DNA from: Clostridiales bacterium oral taxon 876 str. F0540
GTDB taxonomy: Bacteria > Bacillota > Clostridia > Clostridiales > Clostridiaceae
NCBI GenBank assembly: GCA_000466585.1
Contig: KE993502.1
Location: 1-64,000, forward strand
Length of the DNA stretch: 64,000 nt
Direction of reading: 5' to 3'
The notes beneath the pieces were generated by a model that saw only the letters and a list, made by a program, of their open reading frames with translations, did not search any database and was not told the origin of the DNA. This document shows, in pieces, positions 25,810 through 35,055 of this stretch (its first letter is position 1; each line of letters begins with the position of its first letter). Both the position numbers and the translations under genes were made by a program.

Positions 25810-26409
25810 TTAGTTTACTCCAAGTGCATTTAATATTTTATCAAGTGAACCAGGCATAGGTATATAATAAAAGTGACCATTTATACTAGAGTCTGATTCT
25901 AAAAATTCAGTCTCTATATCAAGTACAGAGTCATCAAACTGTCCTGATTCTATAAATGTGGTAGAAAGTATTGCTCCAAGCATATCATAACTTACTGCAG
26001 GAACAGATGGCATAATTAGAAGATTTGTAAAACGCGCTATGGAGTTCATAAATGAACTTGAAATAATATTTCCAATCTCGCACAGCACTGAATTTCCCAT
26101 GTCACTAATACTATCTTCTCTCTTTCCTGTAAGAGTTTCTATTAAATTAAGAGCCCCTTCTTTCTCAAAAATAAACAAAATGTTTCCGGGAGTATCTCCT
26201 AAAACTCTAACTATTACTCCAATGACTAATTCCTCTCCACCTATTCTGGAAAAAATTGTTTCAAAGGGTACAATATTTATATTAGGAACAGACATATCAA
26301 CTTTTTTATTAATAAGCTGTGATAGTGCTGTAGCAGCATTACCTGCCCCAATATTACCCACTTCTCTTAATGCATCTAGCTGTATAGCATTATAATTTGT
26401 ATATTCCAT
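25810..26409 (-). CDS. cheC: CheY-P phosphatase CheC
   Basis: 199 residues with two copies of the phosphatase motif: LREVGNIGAGNAATALSQL and LCEIGNIISSSFMNSI, each holding the catalytic Glu and Asn. CheC acts on CheY-P and is stimulated by CheD, also encoded here. GGGGGAAC is directly before the ATG at 26409; the frame could open at 26439 but that overlaps cheA. It shares fold with the N-terminal part of FliY. Confidence 0.92.
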   Translation of the reverse strand: MEYTNYNAIQLDALREVGNIGAGNAATALSQLINKKVDMSVPNINIVPFETIFSRIGGEELVIGVIVRVLGDTPGNILFIFEKEGALNLIETLTGKREDSISDMGNSVLCEIGNIISSSFMNSIARFTNLLIMPSVPAVSYDMLGAILSTTFIESGQFDDSVLDIETEFLESDSSINGHFYYIPMPGSLDKILNALGVN

Positions 26410-26419
26410 ACTGTTCCCC

Positions 26420-28450
26420 CTAAATAAGCTCAGCAACATCTAGTATTAATGTAACAAGTCCATCGCCTAGTATTGTTGCCCCTATATACTCTTTTAGACC
26501 TTGAAGGGTTTTCCCGAGAGGCTTGATAACTATTTCTTTTTGTCCAAACAATGAATCAACTAAAAGCCCTACAACCTTTTCTCCAACCTTAACAATAACT
26601 ATATAGTTCTTGCTGTTTTCCGAAGCTTCAATTCCAAGCTTTTTATTAACTCTAATAAGAGGAATAACATTCCCATTATATATTATTACTTCTTTATTGT
26701 TTGTCTTTTTAACCAAGTCATCTTTATAATCGATTACTCTATCAATATAGCCAAGTGATATAGCCATTGTTTCGCTTCCAACTTTAACAAGCAAAGCTTG
26801 AATTATTTGAAGTGTCAATGGTAATCTTATAATAAATGATGTGCCTTTGTCAATTTCTGAAATAACATCTACGGTACCGCCTAGGGCAGAAATTTTAGTT
26901 TTTACAACATCCATTCCTACTCCCCTGCCCGAAATGTCTGTGACTACTTCATTCGTACTAAAACCCTGAACAAATATAAGATTTCTAATGTCTGAGTCAG
27001 ACATCCCTTCAGTACTAATTCCAATTCTCTCAGCCTTAGTCTTTATCTTTTCAACATCTAAGCCTTTACCATCATCTTCAACCTTTATAACTGCCTTAGT
27101 ACCTTCCTGATAAGCAATTAACTTTATTTTACCTACAGGATCCTTGCCTTTTTGTATTCTTTCTTCTCTGCTTTCAATACCATGATCAGCAGCATTTCTT
27201 ATAAGGTGAATCAATGGTTCTCCTATTTCATCTATAACAGTTCTATCAAGCTCTGTTTCTTGTCCTTGAACCACAAGCTCTATGTCTTTTTTAAGTTCAA
27301 CTGATAAATCTCTTACCATTCTTGGGAATCTGTTGAACACAACGTCTAAAGGCATCATTCTGATTTTCATAACTAAGTCCTGAAGATCAGACGTTGTTCT
27401 GGCTACCTGTTCAAGAGTTTCATTTAATTCTGCCATTCTTAAACTGCTGCCTATTTGCTCTAGCCTTGTTCTATGAATTACTAGCTCAGAAACCATATTC
27501 ATAAATTTATCTAGTCTTTCCAAATCAACTCTTACCGATTGATGTGCCTTTTTATGTGCAGCATTTTCTTTTGGAGCTTGTTCTTTAGACTTGATATCTT
27601 TTGTACTAGGAACAACTACATTAGGAGCAGCGCTAGTTACATTATTGTTTACTGGCTTCTCCACAACATTGCTTTGCATCTCCATAGAATTTAGCTGCTT
27701 AATTTCCACGTTTTCTACTTCTGAAATTCCTATTAAATTTTCATATATTTCTTCACTCTTTTTATTAGATACATAAACAAGCGATATTTCAAATTCAAAG
27801 TTTTCACTTTCAATATCTTCAGCACCCGGAATAGATTTTATTATTTCACCACTATCCTCAAGACTTTTAAATATCAAGAATGCTCTGGCTGATTTTAGCA
27901 GAGTATTTTTACTTAAATTAATCAATATTTCATATGCATTGAATCCTTTATAGGATGCCTGCTTTACTATATTAATATCATACTCATTTAGCTGAATATT
28001 TGACTTTGCATTTTCATCTTTTAATATTTCTTTATTTGAAATAGACTCTAATATTGGCTCCTCAACATCTTCTCCTTTAGATAATGCCTCAAGACTGTTG
28101 ATTATTCCTTCTATAGACACTTGCTCTGAATTACCTTCAGTTATATTATTTACCATTACTTCCAGAGTATCCAGACACTCAAATAAAACCGTTACCACCT
28201 TTTGAGTAACTTTAAGTTCACCATTTCTAAATTTTGATAATACATCTTCCATCTTGTGAGTAAGCTCAGCCATTACATTAAAGCCCATTGTAGCCGCCAT
28301 TCCTTTTATGGTGTGAGCTACTCTAAATATTTCATTAAGCTTGTCTATATTATCTGGCTCTTGTTCAAGCTGAAGTAAGGATTCATTCAAGCTTTGAAGA
28401 TTATCCATAGACTCTTCTAAAAACATTGAAAGGTATTGTGATGTGTCCAT
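26420..28450 (-). CDS. cheA: Chemotaxis histidine kinase CheA
   Basis: 676 residues with all five domains. Hpt with phospho-accepting His46 in FRVAHTIKGMAATMGF; a P2-like region (about 165-265); dimerisation (about 305-365, VDLERLDKFMNMVSELV); ATPase with LIHLIRNAADHGIE, EDDGKGLD and SGRGVGMDVV; and a C-terminal CheW-like domain (about 540-675). It is the receptor-coupled kinase that phosphorylates CheY and CheB. cheC follows closely. No receptor gene is in the window. Confidence 0.96.
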   Translation of the reverse strand: MDTSQYLSMFLEESMDNLQSLNESLLQLEQEPDNIDKLNEIFRVAHTIKGMAATMGFNVMAELTHKMEDVLSKFRNGELKVTQKVVTVLFECLDTLEVMVNNITEGNSEQVSIEGIINSLEALSKGEDVEEPILESISNKEILKDENAKSNIQLNEYDINIVKQASYKGFNAYEILINLSKNTLLKSARAFLIFKSLEDSGEIIKSIPGAEDIESENFEFEISLVYVSNKKSEEIYENLIGISEVENVEIKQLNSMEMQSNVVEKPVNNNVTSAAPNVVVPSTKDIKSKEQAPKENAAHKKAHQSVRVDLERLDKFMNMVSELVIHRTRLEQIGSSLRMAELNETLEQVARTTSDLQDLVMKIRMMPLDVVFNRFPRMVRDLSVELKKDIELVVQGQETELDRTVIDEIGEPLIHLIRNAADHGIESREERIQKGKDPVGKIKLIAYQEGTKAVIKVEDDGKGLDVEKIKTKAERIGISTEGMSDSDIRNLIFVQGFSTNEVVTDISGRGVGMDVVKTKISALGGTVDVISEIDKGTSFIIRLPLTLQIIQALLVKVGSETMAISLGYIDRVIDYKDDLVKKTNNKEVIIYNGNVIPLIRVNKKLGIEASENSKNYIVIVKVGEKVVGLLVDSLFGQKEIVIKPLGKTLQGLKEYIGATILGDGLVTLILDVAELI

Positions 28451-28482
28451 ATATTGACCTCCTTTGATTTTTCAATCGTACT

Positions 28483-29250
28483 TTACAACTTTTTATATAT
28501 AAATGTAGAAGCTTTATCAAGACCATAATCTCTATAGTTATAAATGCTTTCTGTTGCACCTACAAACAAAAGCCCTCCCCGTTTTAACGAAGCACTAAAT
28601 TTTTTATAAATCTGATCTTTTACATCCTGATTAAAGTAAATAACCACATTTCTGCAAACTATTAAATCAAAATCTTTCTCATAGGATTCAAGTATAAGAT
28701 CGTGCTTTTTAAAGTTTACCATACTTTTTATTTTTGTATCAATTATATATTTATCCTGAACAACTCTAAAATACTTATCTAAATAATCTTTTTTAACATT
28801 TTTAACTTCAGAATACACATATTCTCCTGCTCTTGCTCTATCAAGAATAGTCGTATCAATATCAGTTGCCAAAATTTTGTGTCTTCCTGCTGAGTAGAGA
28901 CTATCCATTATCATCGCCAAGGAATAAGGTTCTGCCCCAATAGAGCATGCAGCACTCCATATTTTTAAATTTTTGTTATAAGGCAAAAGTTCTGTTTTTA
29001 TCTTTTCCTTTAGTTCCTCAAAAATTTCAGGATTTCTAAAAAACTCAGTTACATTTATTGTGATAAAGTCTAAAAACTTCTGGCGCTGAGCAGGATCTTT
29101 CTTCAAAAGAGCAATATATTCATCAACTGAATTTACTCCTACCCTAGACATTAAACTTAAAATTCTTCTATGAAGCTGATTAGATTTATATGCTGATAAA
29201 TTAATGCTAAATTCCTTTAACACCCATTGTTCGAAATATGCTAAATCCAT
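28483..29250 (-). CDS. cheR: Chemotaxis protein methyltransferase CheR
   Basis: 255 residues. It methylates receptor glutamates using SAM. Family blocks are LDFITINVTEFFRNPEIFEEL, IWSAACSIGAEPYSLAM (SAM loop), ILATDIDTTILDRARAGEY and IVCRNVVIYF. GGGAGGG precedes the ATG at 29250; another ATG at 29262 overlaps the cheB stop codon and lacks a site. Confidence 0.95.
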   Translation of the reverse strand: MDLAYFEQWVLKEFSINLSAYKSNQLHRRILSLMSRVGVNSVDEYIALLKKDPAQRQKFLDFITINVTEFFRNPEIFEELKEKIKTELLPYNKNLKIWSAACSIGAEPYSLAMIMDSLYSAGRHKILATDIDTTILDRARAGEYVYSEVKNVKKDYLDKYFRVVQDKYIIDTKIKSMVNFKKHDLILESYEKDFDLIVCRNVVIYFNQDVKDQIYKKFSASLKRGGLLFVGATESIYNYRDYGLDKASTFIYKKL

Positions 29251-29261
29251 AAACCCTCCCA

Positions 29262-30314
29262 TTACTTTCCAGACACAATTTTTATTATTTGTCCAGCAAC
29301 ATTATCTAGTGGTAAGACCATATCAACCATTCCTGTTTCATATGCCGCTTTAGGCATGCCATATATTGTACATGTTGATTTATCCTCAGCTATAGTTATG
29401 CCGCCGTTTCTCTTTATTTCTACAGTGCCCTGTGCACCATCCTTCCCCATTCCTGTAAGTACTACACTTAACAAGTGAGATGAATATACTTTTGACGCGG
29501 ATATAAACAACTTATCAACTGCCGGCCTAACACCCCATATAGTTGGCTCAGTATTCAAATGTATTTTTTTATCGTTATGAACCTCCATATGAAATCCTCC
29601 TGGTGCTATATACACTGTATCCTTTTCTACTAAATCTCCTTCTGAAGCCTCTACAACCTTAATAGGACTGTTTAAATTAAGCCTCTCAGCAAAAGCTTTA
29701 GTAAAGCCTACAGGCATATGCTGTACTATAAAAACAGGTACACCAAGTTTTTCCGGAAGAGCAGTTATAACAGAATATAACGCTTTAGGTCCTCCTGTTG
29801 AGGCTCCTATGACTACAGCTTCTATTTTGCCACTTAAGTTGCTTCGAGTATTTATATTTTTTTCAAAGCTTATTGTATTTGAAGTAGCCTTCATCTGATT
29901 TTTATAATTTGATTTTTCACTGGCTGTTTTAACCTTCAATAATAGTTCATCCTTAACTTTATTAATATCTAAAGAAATGGAACCTGACGGTTTTGGAATA
30001 AAATCAAAAGCTCCAGCCTCAAGGCATTCCATGGTAAGAGCAGTTCCACTTTGTGAAACGCTGGAAAGCATAATTACAGGGATATTCAACTTATTTTTTT
30101 TCATTTCCCTTAGAGCCGTAATACCATCCATAACAGGCATTTCTACATCTAAGGTTATTACATCCGGCTTTAGCTTAGACAATTTGTTAAGCATATCCTG
30201 ACCGTTTCGAGCGATATCTAACACTTCCATATCTTCACTAGAGTTTACCATATCTGATATAATTTTTCTCATTAATGCTGAATCATCTACTACTAAAACT
30301 TTAATATCTTTCAA
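29262..30314 (-). CDS. cheB: Chemotaxis protein-glutamate methylesterase CheB
   Basis: About 350 residues: a receiver (VLVVDDSALMRKI, phospho-Asp in ITLDVEMPVMDG, FIPKP) followed by the methylesterase with catalytic Ser (GASTGGPKA), His (VQHMPVGFTKAFAERL) and Asp (VLTGMGKDGAQG). The frame opens at a GTG at 30323, one base from the ribosome site; the TTG at 30314, eight bases after GGAG, is likelier. It removes receptor methyl groups when phosphorylated. Confidence 0.95.
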   Translation of the reverse strand: MKDIKVLVVDDSALMRKIISDMVNSSEDMEVLDIARNGQDMLNKLSKLKPDVITLDVEMPVMDGITALREMKKNKLNIPVIMLSSVSQSGTALTMECLEAGAFDFIPKPSGSISLDINKVKDELLLKVKTASEKSNYKNQMKATSNTISFEKNINTRSNLSGKIEAVVIGASTGGPKALYSVITALPEKLGVPVFIVQHMPVGFTKAFAERLNLNSPIKVVEASEGDLVEKDTVYIAPGGFHMEVHNDKKIHLNTEPTIWGVRPAVDKLFISASKVYSSHLLSVVLTGMGKDGAQGTVEIKRNGGITIAEDKSTCTIYGMPKAAYETGMVDMVLPLDNVAGQIIKIVSGK

Positions 30315-30327
30315 GAATATCACTCCA

Positions 30328-30816
30328 TTACAATTCTTTTATACCCAACCCCACTGTTCTTATTTGAACAACACCATTTAGAGTATCAAATATCATGGTT
30401 CTACCCTTGTTTCCACCAACATCTTCACCAATAATAGGGATTGACAACTGCTGAAGCACAGTTTTAACAGCAGCACTGTTTCTGTTGCCAACATCCATCA
30501 TCATACTTTTATCTGAAAAGTTAAACATAGAAGCTCCCCCTGCTATCTTAGCTTTTATGTTCCTTCTTATAGCTCCTAACTTCTCCATTCTTTCAATTAA
30601 GACTGGAATTGCTAAGTCAGCAAATTTATTTGGATTATTTACTGTATTAAACAATTTGCTGTCCGGCAGCATTATATGAGCTAAACCACCAATACCACGA
30701 GTTTTATCAAAAAGAGCAATTCCAATACATGATCCTAATCCTACAGTAATTAATCTGTCAGGAGAAATTGCTGTATTAAGGTCTGCAATTCCTACTTTTA
30801 TTTCTTTACACTCCAT
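30328..30816 (-). CDS. cheD: Chemoreceptor glutamine deamidase CheD
   Basis: 162 residues. CheD deamidates receptor glutamines and binds CheC. Catalytic Cys30 (VGLGSCIGIALFD) and His47 (GGLAHIMLP) are in place, as is KIAGGASMFNF. It lies between cheW and cheB; CheC is encoded 4 kb downstream in the same operon. Confidence 0.95.
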   Translation of the reverse strand: MECKEIKVGIADLNTAISPDRLITVGLGSCIGIALFDKTRGIGGLAHIMLPDSKLFNTVNNPNKFADLAIPVLIERMEKLGAIRRNIKAKIAGGASMFNFSDKSMMMDVGNRNSAAVKTVLQQLSIPIIGEDVGGNKGRTMIFDTLNGVVQIRTVGLGIKEL

Positions 30817-30828
30817 CTTGCACCTTAC

Positions 30829-31275
30829 TTATATTAGTTTTTTTTCATCTTCTGTTAGAATGCTTGACGCATTCAAGAAAATAATTATTTTCTTATCAAT
30901 TTTAATTAAACCCTTTATATATCTTTTTGAAATACCTGCAGCAATTTCAGGTGGGTTTTCTATGTTATCCACATTGATATCTTTTACTTCTGATACAACA
31001 TCCACTATAATTCCAATTTTACTTTCACCTTGTTTAGCTACAATAATTTTTGCATCTGAATCTTTTTCTTGAGCTCTTAAATTAAATTTCTGCGTAAGTG
31101 AAATTATTGGAAGAACATTTCCCTCGTAAGTAATAACTCCTTTTACAAAATCAGGTGCATCAGGTAATTTTGTAGGTTCCTCATATCCGATTATTCTTTC
31201 TACTTCCATAATATCAGTTGCATAGAATTCGCCATTAATACTGAATATTAAAACCTTAATCTCTTTGTTTTGCAT
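30829..31275 (-). CDS. cheW: Chemotaxis coupling protein CheW (copy 1)
   Basis: 148 residues, slightly longer than copy 2. VLIFSINGEFYATDIMEVERII, FVKGVITYEGNVLPIISL and GIIVDVVSEVKDI match the family. It lies between fapA and cheD. Two CheWs may serve different receptors or array positions. Confidence 0.92.
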   Translation of the reverse strand: MQNKEIKVLIFSINGEFYATDIMEVERIIGYEEPTKLPDAPDFVKGVITYEGNVLPIISLTQKFNLRAQEKDSDAKIIVAKQGESKIGIIVDVVSEVKDINVDNIENPPEIAAGISKRYIKGLIKIDKKIIIFLNASSILTEDEKKLI

Positions 31276-31301
31276 AAATTTTCTCCTTTCAATAAAAAAC
31301 T

Positions 31302-32834
31302 TTACAGCCTTAATCTATCTATAATTAATTCATGACTAGCATCTAAATAGGCATGCACATTTTTGCATGCACATTCTAATATAAATTCTCTGTTTCCTAC
31401 TTGTAATATAGTATTGTGATAGGCTGTATCAATCCAAATATGCCCATTTTCACCTACAGACATCTTAGTTACTACACCACCATGACTTCCTACCATCTTA
31501 GCCTTAATTTCTCCAGAAGCCTTAATATATCCACCTCTTACTACACTATTATCTTTTGTGAAATATATATTATTATGTGCGGATATAGATGAGACGAAAG
31601 CACCTGACCCATTTATTATAATATTACCTGTACTTTCAACTGTAGAATCCTGGCAATATGGCAACATTACATTTACAGGAACTTTAATATCTTTATTTAA
31701 AACTTCAATTCTATTAATAATCAAATCTATTATTTCATTCAATTCACTATAATGCCTAATTGTAAGAGGTGATAGCCCAAAAATTTTGTTTTTTAAAAGC
31801 TCGGTAAACTCATCTACAAACTTATCTTCTTTACCTCTATTGCTGATTATTTTAGTTAAAACAATCATGCTCTGCTTTAATAATTTATTAAACTTGCTTT
31901 CCAATAAAAGCTTTATAATTTGTCCATCTGAAGCCTCATGTCCTAAAATATTGATAGTTTTAATTTCTTCAACTGCATTTATAAGTTCTTTAAAATCAAT
32001 TACCAACACATTCAGCTCATCTATTATGCTCAGCTTAAAGGTATCTTCTCCTCCGCCAAATACTGAAGAGGCAATTACATTACCTTTTATAACAATTTCG
32101 CCTTTCCCTGAAATTTCTGCTCTCTCAACATTTTTATTGACAGTTATAGAATTTTCAGAGTGTACCTTCATACCTTCCTTTACATTTCCATTAACAATAA
32201 TATCTCCCAAGAAGATTACATTACCGGTTGTAATATCTACATCTTCTGAAACTTCATGTACTTTATATACATAAAAGGTATTATTCTTCATACAAGGCTT
32301 TCCATCTATTGAAGCTACAATAGTATGCTCATCTAATAACTGACACCCTGAACCTACAGTGAATCTTAAAACTTTACCTTTTTGTGGCTTTATAATGTTT
32401 CCTAATACATCTTTACCTTCTAAGCCTTTTTCACCCGTCTTAACTACTGCAATAACATTTCCCTTAAGTACGGAATTTACAGCTCCGATACTTTTGAAAT
32501 CAACATTTCCATTTTTATCTTCATTTAATTTTCTAAGCTCGTTATCCACATGAAATTTTAACTCTAATACATCATCTTCATCATCTACTGAGGGTTCACC
32601 CTTTGCAATGATAACACTGCTGGCATTATCTTCATAAGCAGCCTTTCTAATGTTATCCTCAAGCAAGCCAAATACAATTCCAGCCTTATAAAGCTCATCT
32701 TTAATTTGTTCAAAAGTAAATCTAGGAGGGTACTGCCCCTCTTTATCAGGCATATATGAAATATTTATACTTGCTTCCATTCTGTCTTGAGCTATTGAAA
32801 TATTTAAGTATCTTGCAGAGCTTGTACCTTCCAT
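31302..32834 (-). CDS. FapA family (DUF342) protein, first gene of the chemotaxis operon
   Basis: 510 residues. The FapA family has a beta-helix core made of short Gly/Val repeats, visible as GNVIFLGDIIVNGNVKEGM and KGEIVIKGNVIASSVFGGG, with a long helical insert (about 280-385). Members occur beside flagellar, chemotaxis and c-di-GMP genes; a polar localisation role is suggested in some, but biochemical function is not settled. GAGGTGG precedes the ATG at 32834. It heads the operon to fliY. Confidence 0.8.
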   Translation of the reverse strand: MEGTSSARYLNISIAQDRMEASINISYMPDKEGQYPPRFTFEQIKDELYKAGIVFGLLEDNIRKAAYEDNASSVIIAKGEPSVDDEDDVLELKFHVDNELRKLNEDKNGNVDFKSIGAVNSVLKGNVIAVVKTGEKGLEGKDVLGNIIKPQKGKVLRFTVGSGCQLLDEHTIVASIDGKPCMKNNTFYVYKVHEVSEDVDITTGNVIFLGDIIVNGNVKEGMKVHSENSITVNKNVERAEISGKGEIVIKGNVIASSVFGGGEDTFKLSIIDELNVLVIDFKELINAVEEIKTINILGHEASDGQIIKLLLESKFNKLLKQSMIVLTKIISNRGKEDKFVDEFTELLKNKIFGLSPLTIRHYSELNEIIDLIINRIEVLNKDIKVPVNVMLPYCQDSTVESTGNIIINGSGAFVSSISAHNNIYFTKDNSVVRGGYIKASGEIKAKMVGSHGGVVTKMSVGENGHIWIDTAYHNTILQVGNREFILECACKNVHAYLDASHELIIDRLRL

Positions 32835-32917
32835 AAATTCCACCTCAGTATTTATAAACAAAGTACATTATATTTATTCTTCGTATTATTTTCTATTAAC
32901 TTAATAATAGTAATAAA

Positions 32918-33757
32918 TTATTTTTTATTTTCTTTTATGTATTCTTCAATAATTCTATTATAATGCCTCATAATACTTTGCACAATGATATTTGTTGAAG
33001 AATTAAAAACAAAGTCGTCTACTTTACTAATTGGTAGAATTTTAGGGGAAGTTCCTGTAATAAAAAGTGCATCAAAATCACTTATTTGATTGAAATTTAT
33101 ATTTTCTTCAGTAAATCTAATTCCTTCTTTTTTGCAAATTTCTATAATAATTTCTCTCGTTATTCCAGGAAGCACCGCATTTAATGGCGCTGTTATTACA
33201 CAGTTATCTTTTACCATAAATATATTAGATCTGCTGCCTTCTGTAATAAGATTGTTTCTGTCTACCAAAATAGCTTCATATACTCCTTTAGATTTTATTT
33301 TTTCATCAGTTTCTTTCCTTAAATTATTATTAACAATTTTAGCATTAGGATTGCTCCTCTCTTTATAGAAAGATACAGTAGGAACACCTAAACTATATTG
33401 CTCTTCAGTAGGATAATGGTGCTCTATAAAATAAACTAAAAAAGTATGTTTTTCTTCTAAATTAATTTCACTATAATTGAAGATAATTTTAACATTTCCT
33501 TCACTTGTATTATTAACTTCTATCAACTTTAATAGTGCATCAAGTATGTCATTTTTGTTCATCCACAACTCCTTATGAGCCAGCTTGGCAGAGTTATAGA
33601 GCCTTCCTAAATGCTTTTCTAAAAATATTGGCACTGAATCTATAACCCTTATAACTTCGTATAAAGATGTGCCATTTAAAACAGTTTCATCGCAAAACTC
33701 TTCACAATTTAAAATTTTTTCGTTTTCAATAAAAAGTTTGCCGTAACATTCACTCAT
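32918..33757 (-). CDS. Class IV aminotransferase (PabC / branched-chain / D-amino acid type)
   Basis: 279 residues. PLP fold type IV: DETVLNGTSLYEVIRV, Arg in FLEKHLGRLYNSA, the Schiff-base Lys in AKIVNNNLRKE, Glu in AILVDRNNLITEGSRSNIFMV and LPGITREIIIEI. Such enzymes include aminodeoxychorismate lyase (folate), IlvE and D-alanine aminotransferase; the sequence does not decide. AGGAG lies eight bases before the ATG at 33757. No clear terminator separates it from fapA, so read-through is possible. Confidence 0.82.
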   Translation of the reverse strand: MSECYGKLFIENEKILNCEEFCDETVLNGTSLYEVIRVIDSVPIFLEKHLGRLYNSAKLAHKELWMNKNDILDALLKLIEVNNTSEGNVKIIFNYSEINLEEKHTFLVYFIEHHYPTEEQYSLGVPTVSFYKERSNPNAKIVNNNLRKETDEKIKSKGVYEAILVDRNNLITEGSRSNIFMVKDNCVITAPLNAVLPGITREIIIEICKKEGIRFTEENINFNQISDFDALFITGTSPKILPISKVDDFVFNSSTNIIVQSIMRHYNRIIEEYIKENKK

Positions 33758-33833
33758 CTTTCTCACTCCTAATATCTTACTTATACCTCTATTCAAAATA
33801 TTAAATATCTTAAATATTTGTGATTAACTTCTA

Positions 33834-34475
33834 TTATTTCCAATTTAATATTTGTATTTTATCATGATTTTTCTTGTAGTTAATTAAATATGGCTTGCCT
33901 ACTAAATTAAATAATGGCAAATCTGATAATGAATCAGAAAACATATATGAGTTTTCAAAATCAACCTCTATATTTTCTTTATTTAATTCTTCCATAAGCC
34001 TTTTTACTTTTTCTTCTCCCTTGCAGTTTTCTCCTTCCATATTCCTTTTATGTATTCCATTCTCGCATAAATATCTTGTTCCTATTATCTTATCAACTTC
34101 TTTTATATTATATAATTCGTTTAAATAAAACTCAGGAGATGCAGATATAAGATATATCTTAAAACCCTCTCCCTTTAATTTTTTAATTGTATCTATAGCA
34201 TCTTTATACAAAAGCTTACTTAATCTATTTTCATAGAAATCTTTAACATGTTCCCTCATTTCCTCTTCTTTTATACCCTCTATAAACGATATAAAATATT
34301 CCTTAGTGCTTTTTAGAGGAATCAACTTAAGTGCAAATAGTATCCCTGATAACAAAACCTTAGGAAGATGCAAAAGATGCTTTTTTTCTTTCTTCAGCAT
34401 AAACTTGTAAAATTCTATCTGAGTTTCTTTTTTGGTGAGTGTATAATCCACATCAAAAATAGCCAGTCTTTCCAT
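33834..34475 (-). CDS. HAD-superfamily IB phosphatase (SerB-like)
   Basis: 213 residues. Motif I FDVDYTLTKKET (a Tyr at the fourth position), motif II LISASPEF, and motif IV MFSDSLSDLPLF, with an insert rich in Lys. The IB group includes phosphoserine phosphatase and phospholipid phosphatases; the substrate cannot be read. It lies 76 bp upstream of the class IV aminotransferase and may share its transcript. Confidence 0.82.
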   Translation of the reverse strand: MERLAIFDVDYTLTKKETQIEFYKFMLKKEKKHLLHLPKVLLSGILFALKLIPLKSTKEYFISFIEGIKEEEMREHVKDFYENRLSKLLYKDAIDTIKKLKGEGFKIYLISASPEFYLNELYNIKEVDKIIGTRYLCENGIHKRNMEGENCKGEEKVKRLMEELNKENIEVDFENSYMFSDSLSDLPLFNLVGKPYLINYKKNHDKIQILNWK

Positions 34476-34503
34476 GTTATTTCTTCCTTTCCTAAAAAAC
34501 TTA

Positions 34504-34540
34504 AAAAGAAAGACCGCTGATTACAAGCGGTCAAACTTTA
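34504..34540 (-). terminator. Terminator of the DUF1292 gene
   Basis: Stem GACCGCT/AGCGGTC (34512-34518 with 34526-34532), followed on the minus strand by TTTCTTTTT. It begins 8 bp after the stop codon. Confidence 0.85.
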
Positions 34541-34888
34541 CTATTCTTCATCTGCTAATGATTCTTCATAGTACTTAGAAACTTCTTCAAACTCGTCTTC
34601 TTCTGGAACAACAAGTTCTCCTTCTTCTCCTACTACCTTGAACAGGTAAACGGAACCATCTTCAGGATTTTGAACTAATATATAGTCATTTTCCTTGTAT
34701 GTGAATCCATCTATTGCCTCACAAGAAACTACATTACCATTTTCGTCTTCTAAGTCCACTATCATTGGTCCATGATCGTGGTCATGACCGCATCCGCAAT
34801 CATCTCCATGTGCATGCTCATGTTCATGTCCGCCGCAACCGCAGCTATCGTCTCCACAGCCACAGCCGTGTAATTTTTCATCACTCAT
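34541..34888 (-). CDS. DUF1292 protein with a Cys/His-rich N-terminus
   Basis: 115 residues in two parts. Residues about 8-41 are rich in Cys, His and Gly (HGCGCGDDSCGCGGHEHEHA, then more CGCGHDHDHG), like the nickel-binding tail of SlyD or metallochaperones. Residues about 44-115 are the DUF1292 domain: MIVDLEDENGNVVSCEAIDGF, YILVQNPEDGSVYLFKVVGE. Most DUF1292 proteins lack such an extension. AAGGAGG sits eight bases before the ATG at 34888. Function unknown; metal binding is inferred from composition. Confidence 0.78.
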   Translation of the reverse strand: MSDEKLHGCGCGDDSCGCGGHEHEHAHGDDCGCGHDHDHGPMIVDLEDENGNVVSCEAIDGFTYKENDYILVQNPEDGSVYLFKVVGEEGELVVPEEDEFEEVSKYYEESLADEE

Positions 34889-35020
34889 CAAAAAATCCTC
34901 CTTAAGATGTTATGTTTACATTGTACCCTTAAATCACCAATTTTAAAAGAACTTTTTTATAAATTTAAAAATATTTATTTCTTTAACCAACATTCTACAA
35001 TATACATTCCTAATTCTACA

Positions 35021-35053
35021 TTAAAAAAGACTGCGGAGGTACCGCAGTCTTTT
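35021..35053 (-). terminator. Terminator of the PFOR gene
   Basis: A perfect 12-bp stem (35025-35036 with 35042-35053, core GACTGCGG/CCGCAGTC), five-base loop, A and T runs on either side. It starts 2 bp after the stop codon. Confidence 0.92.
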
Positions 35054-35055
35054 AA

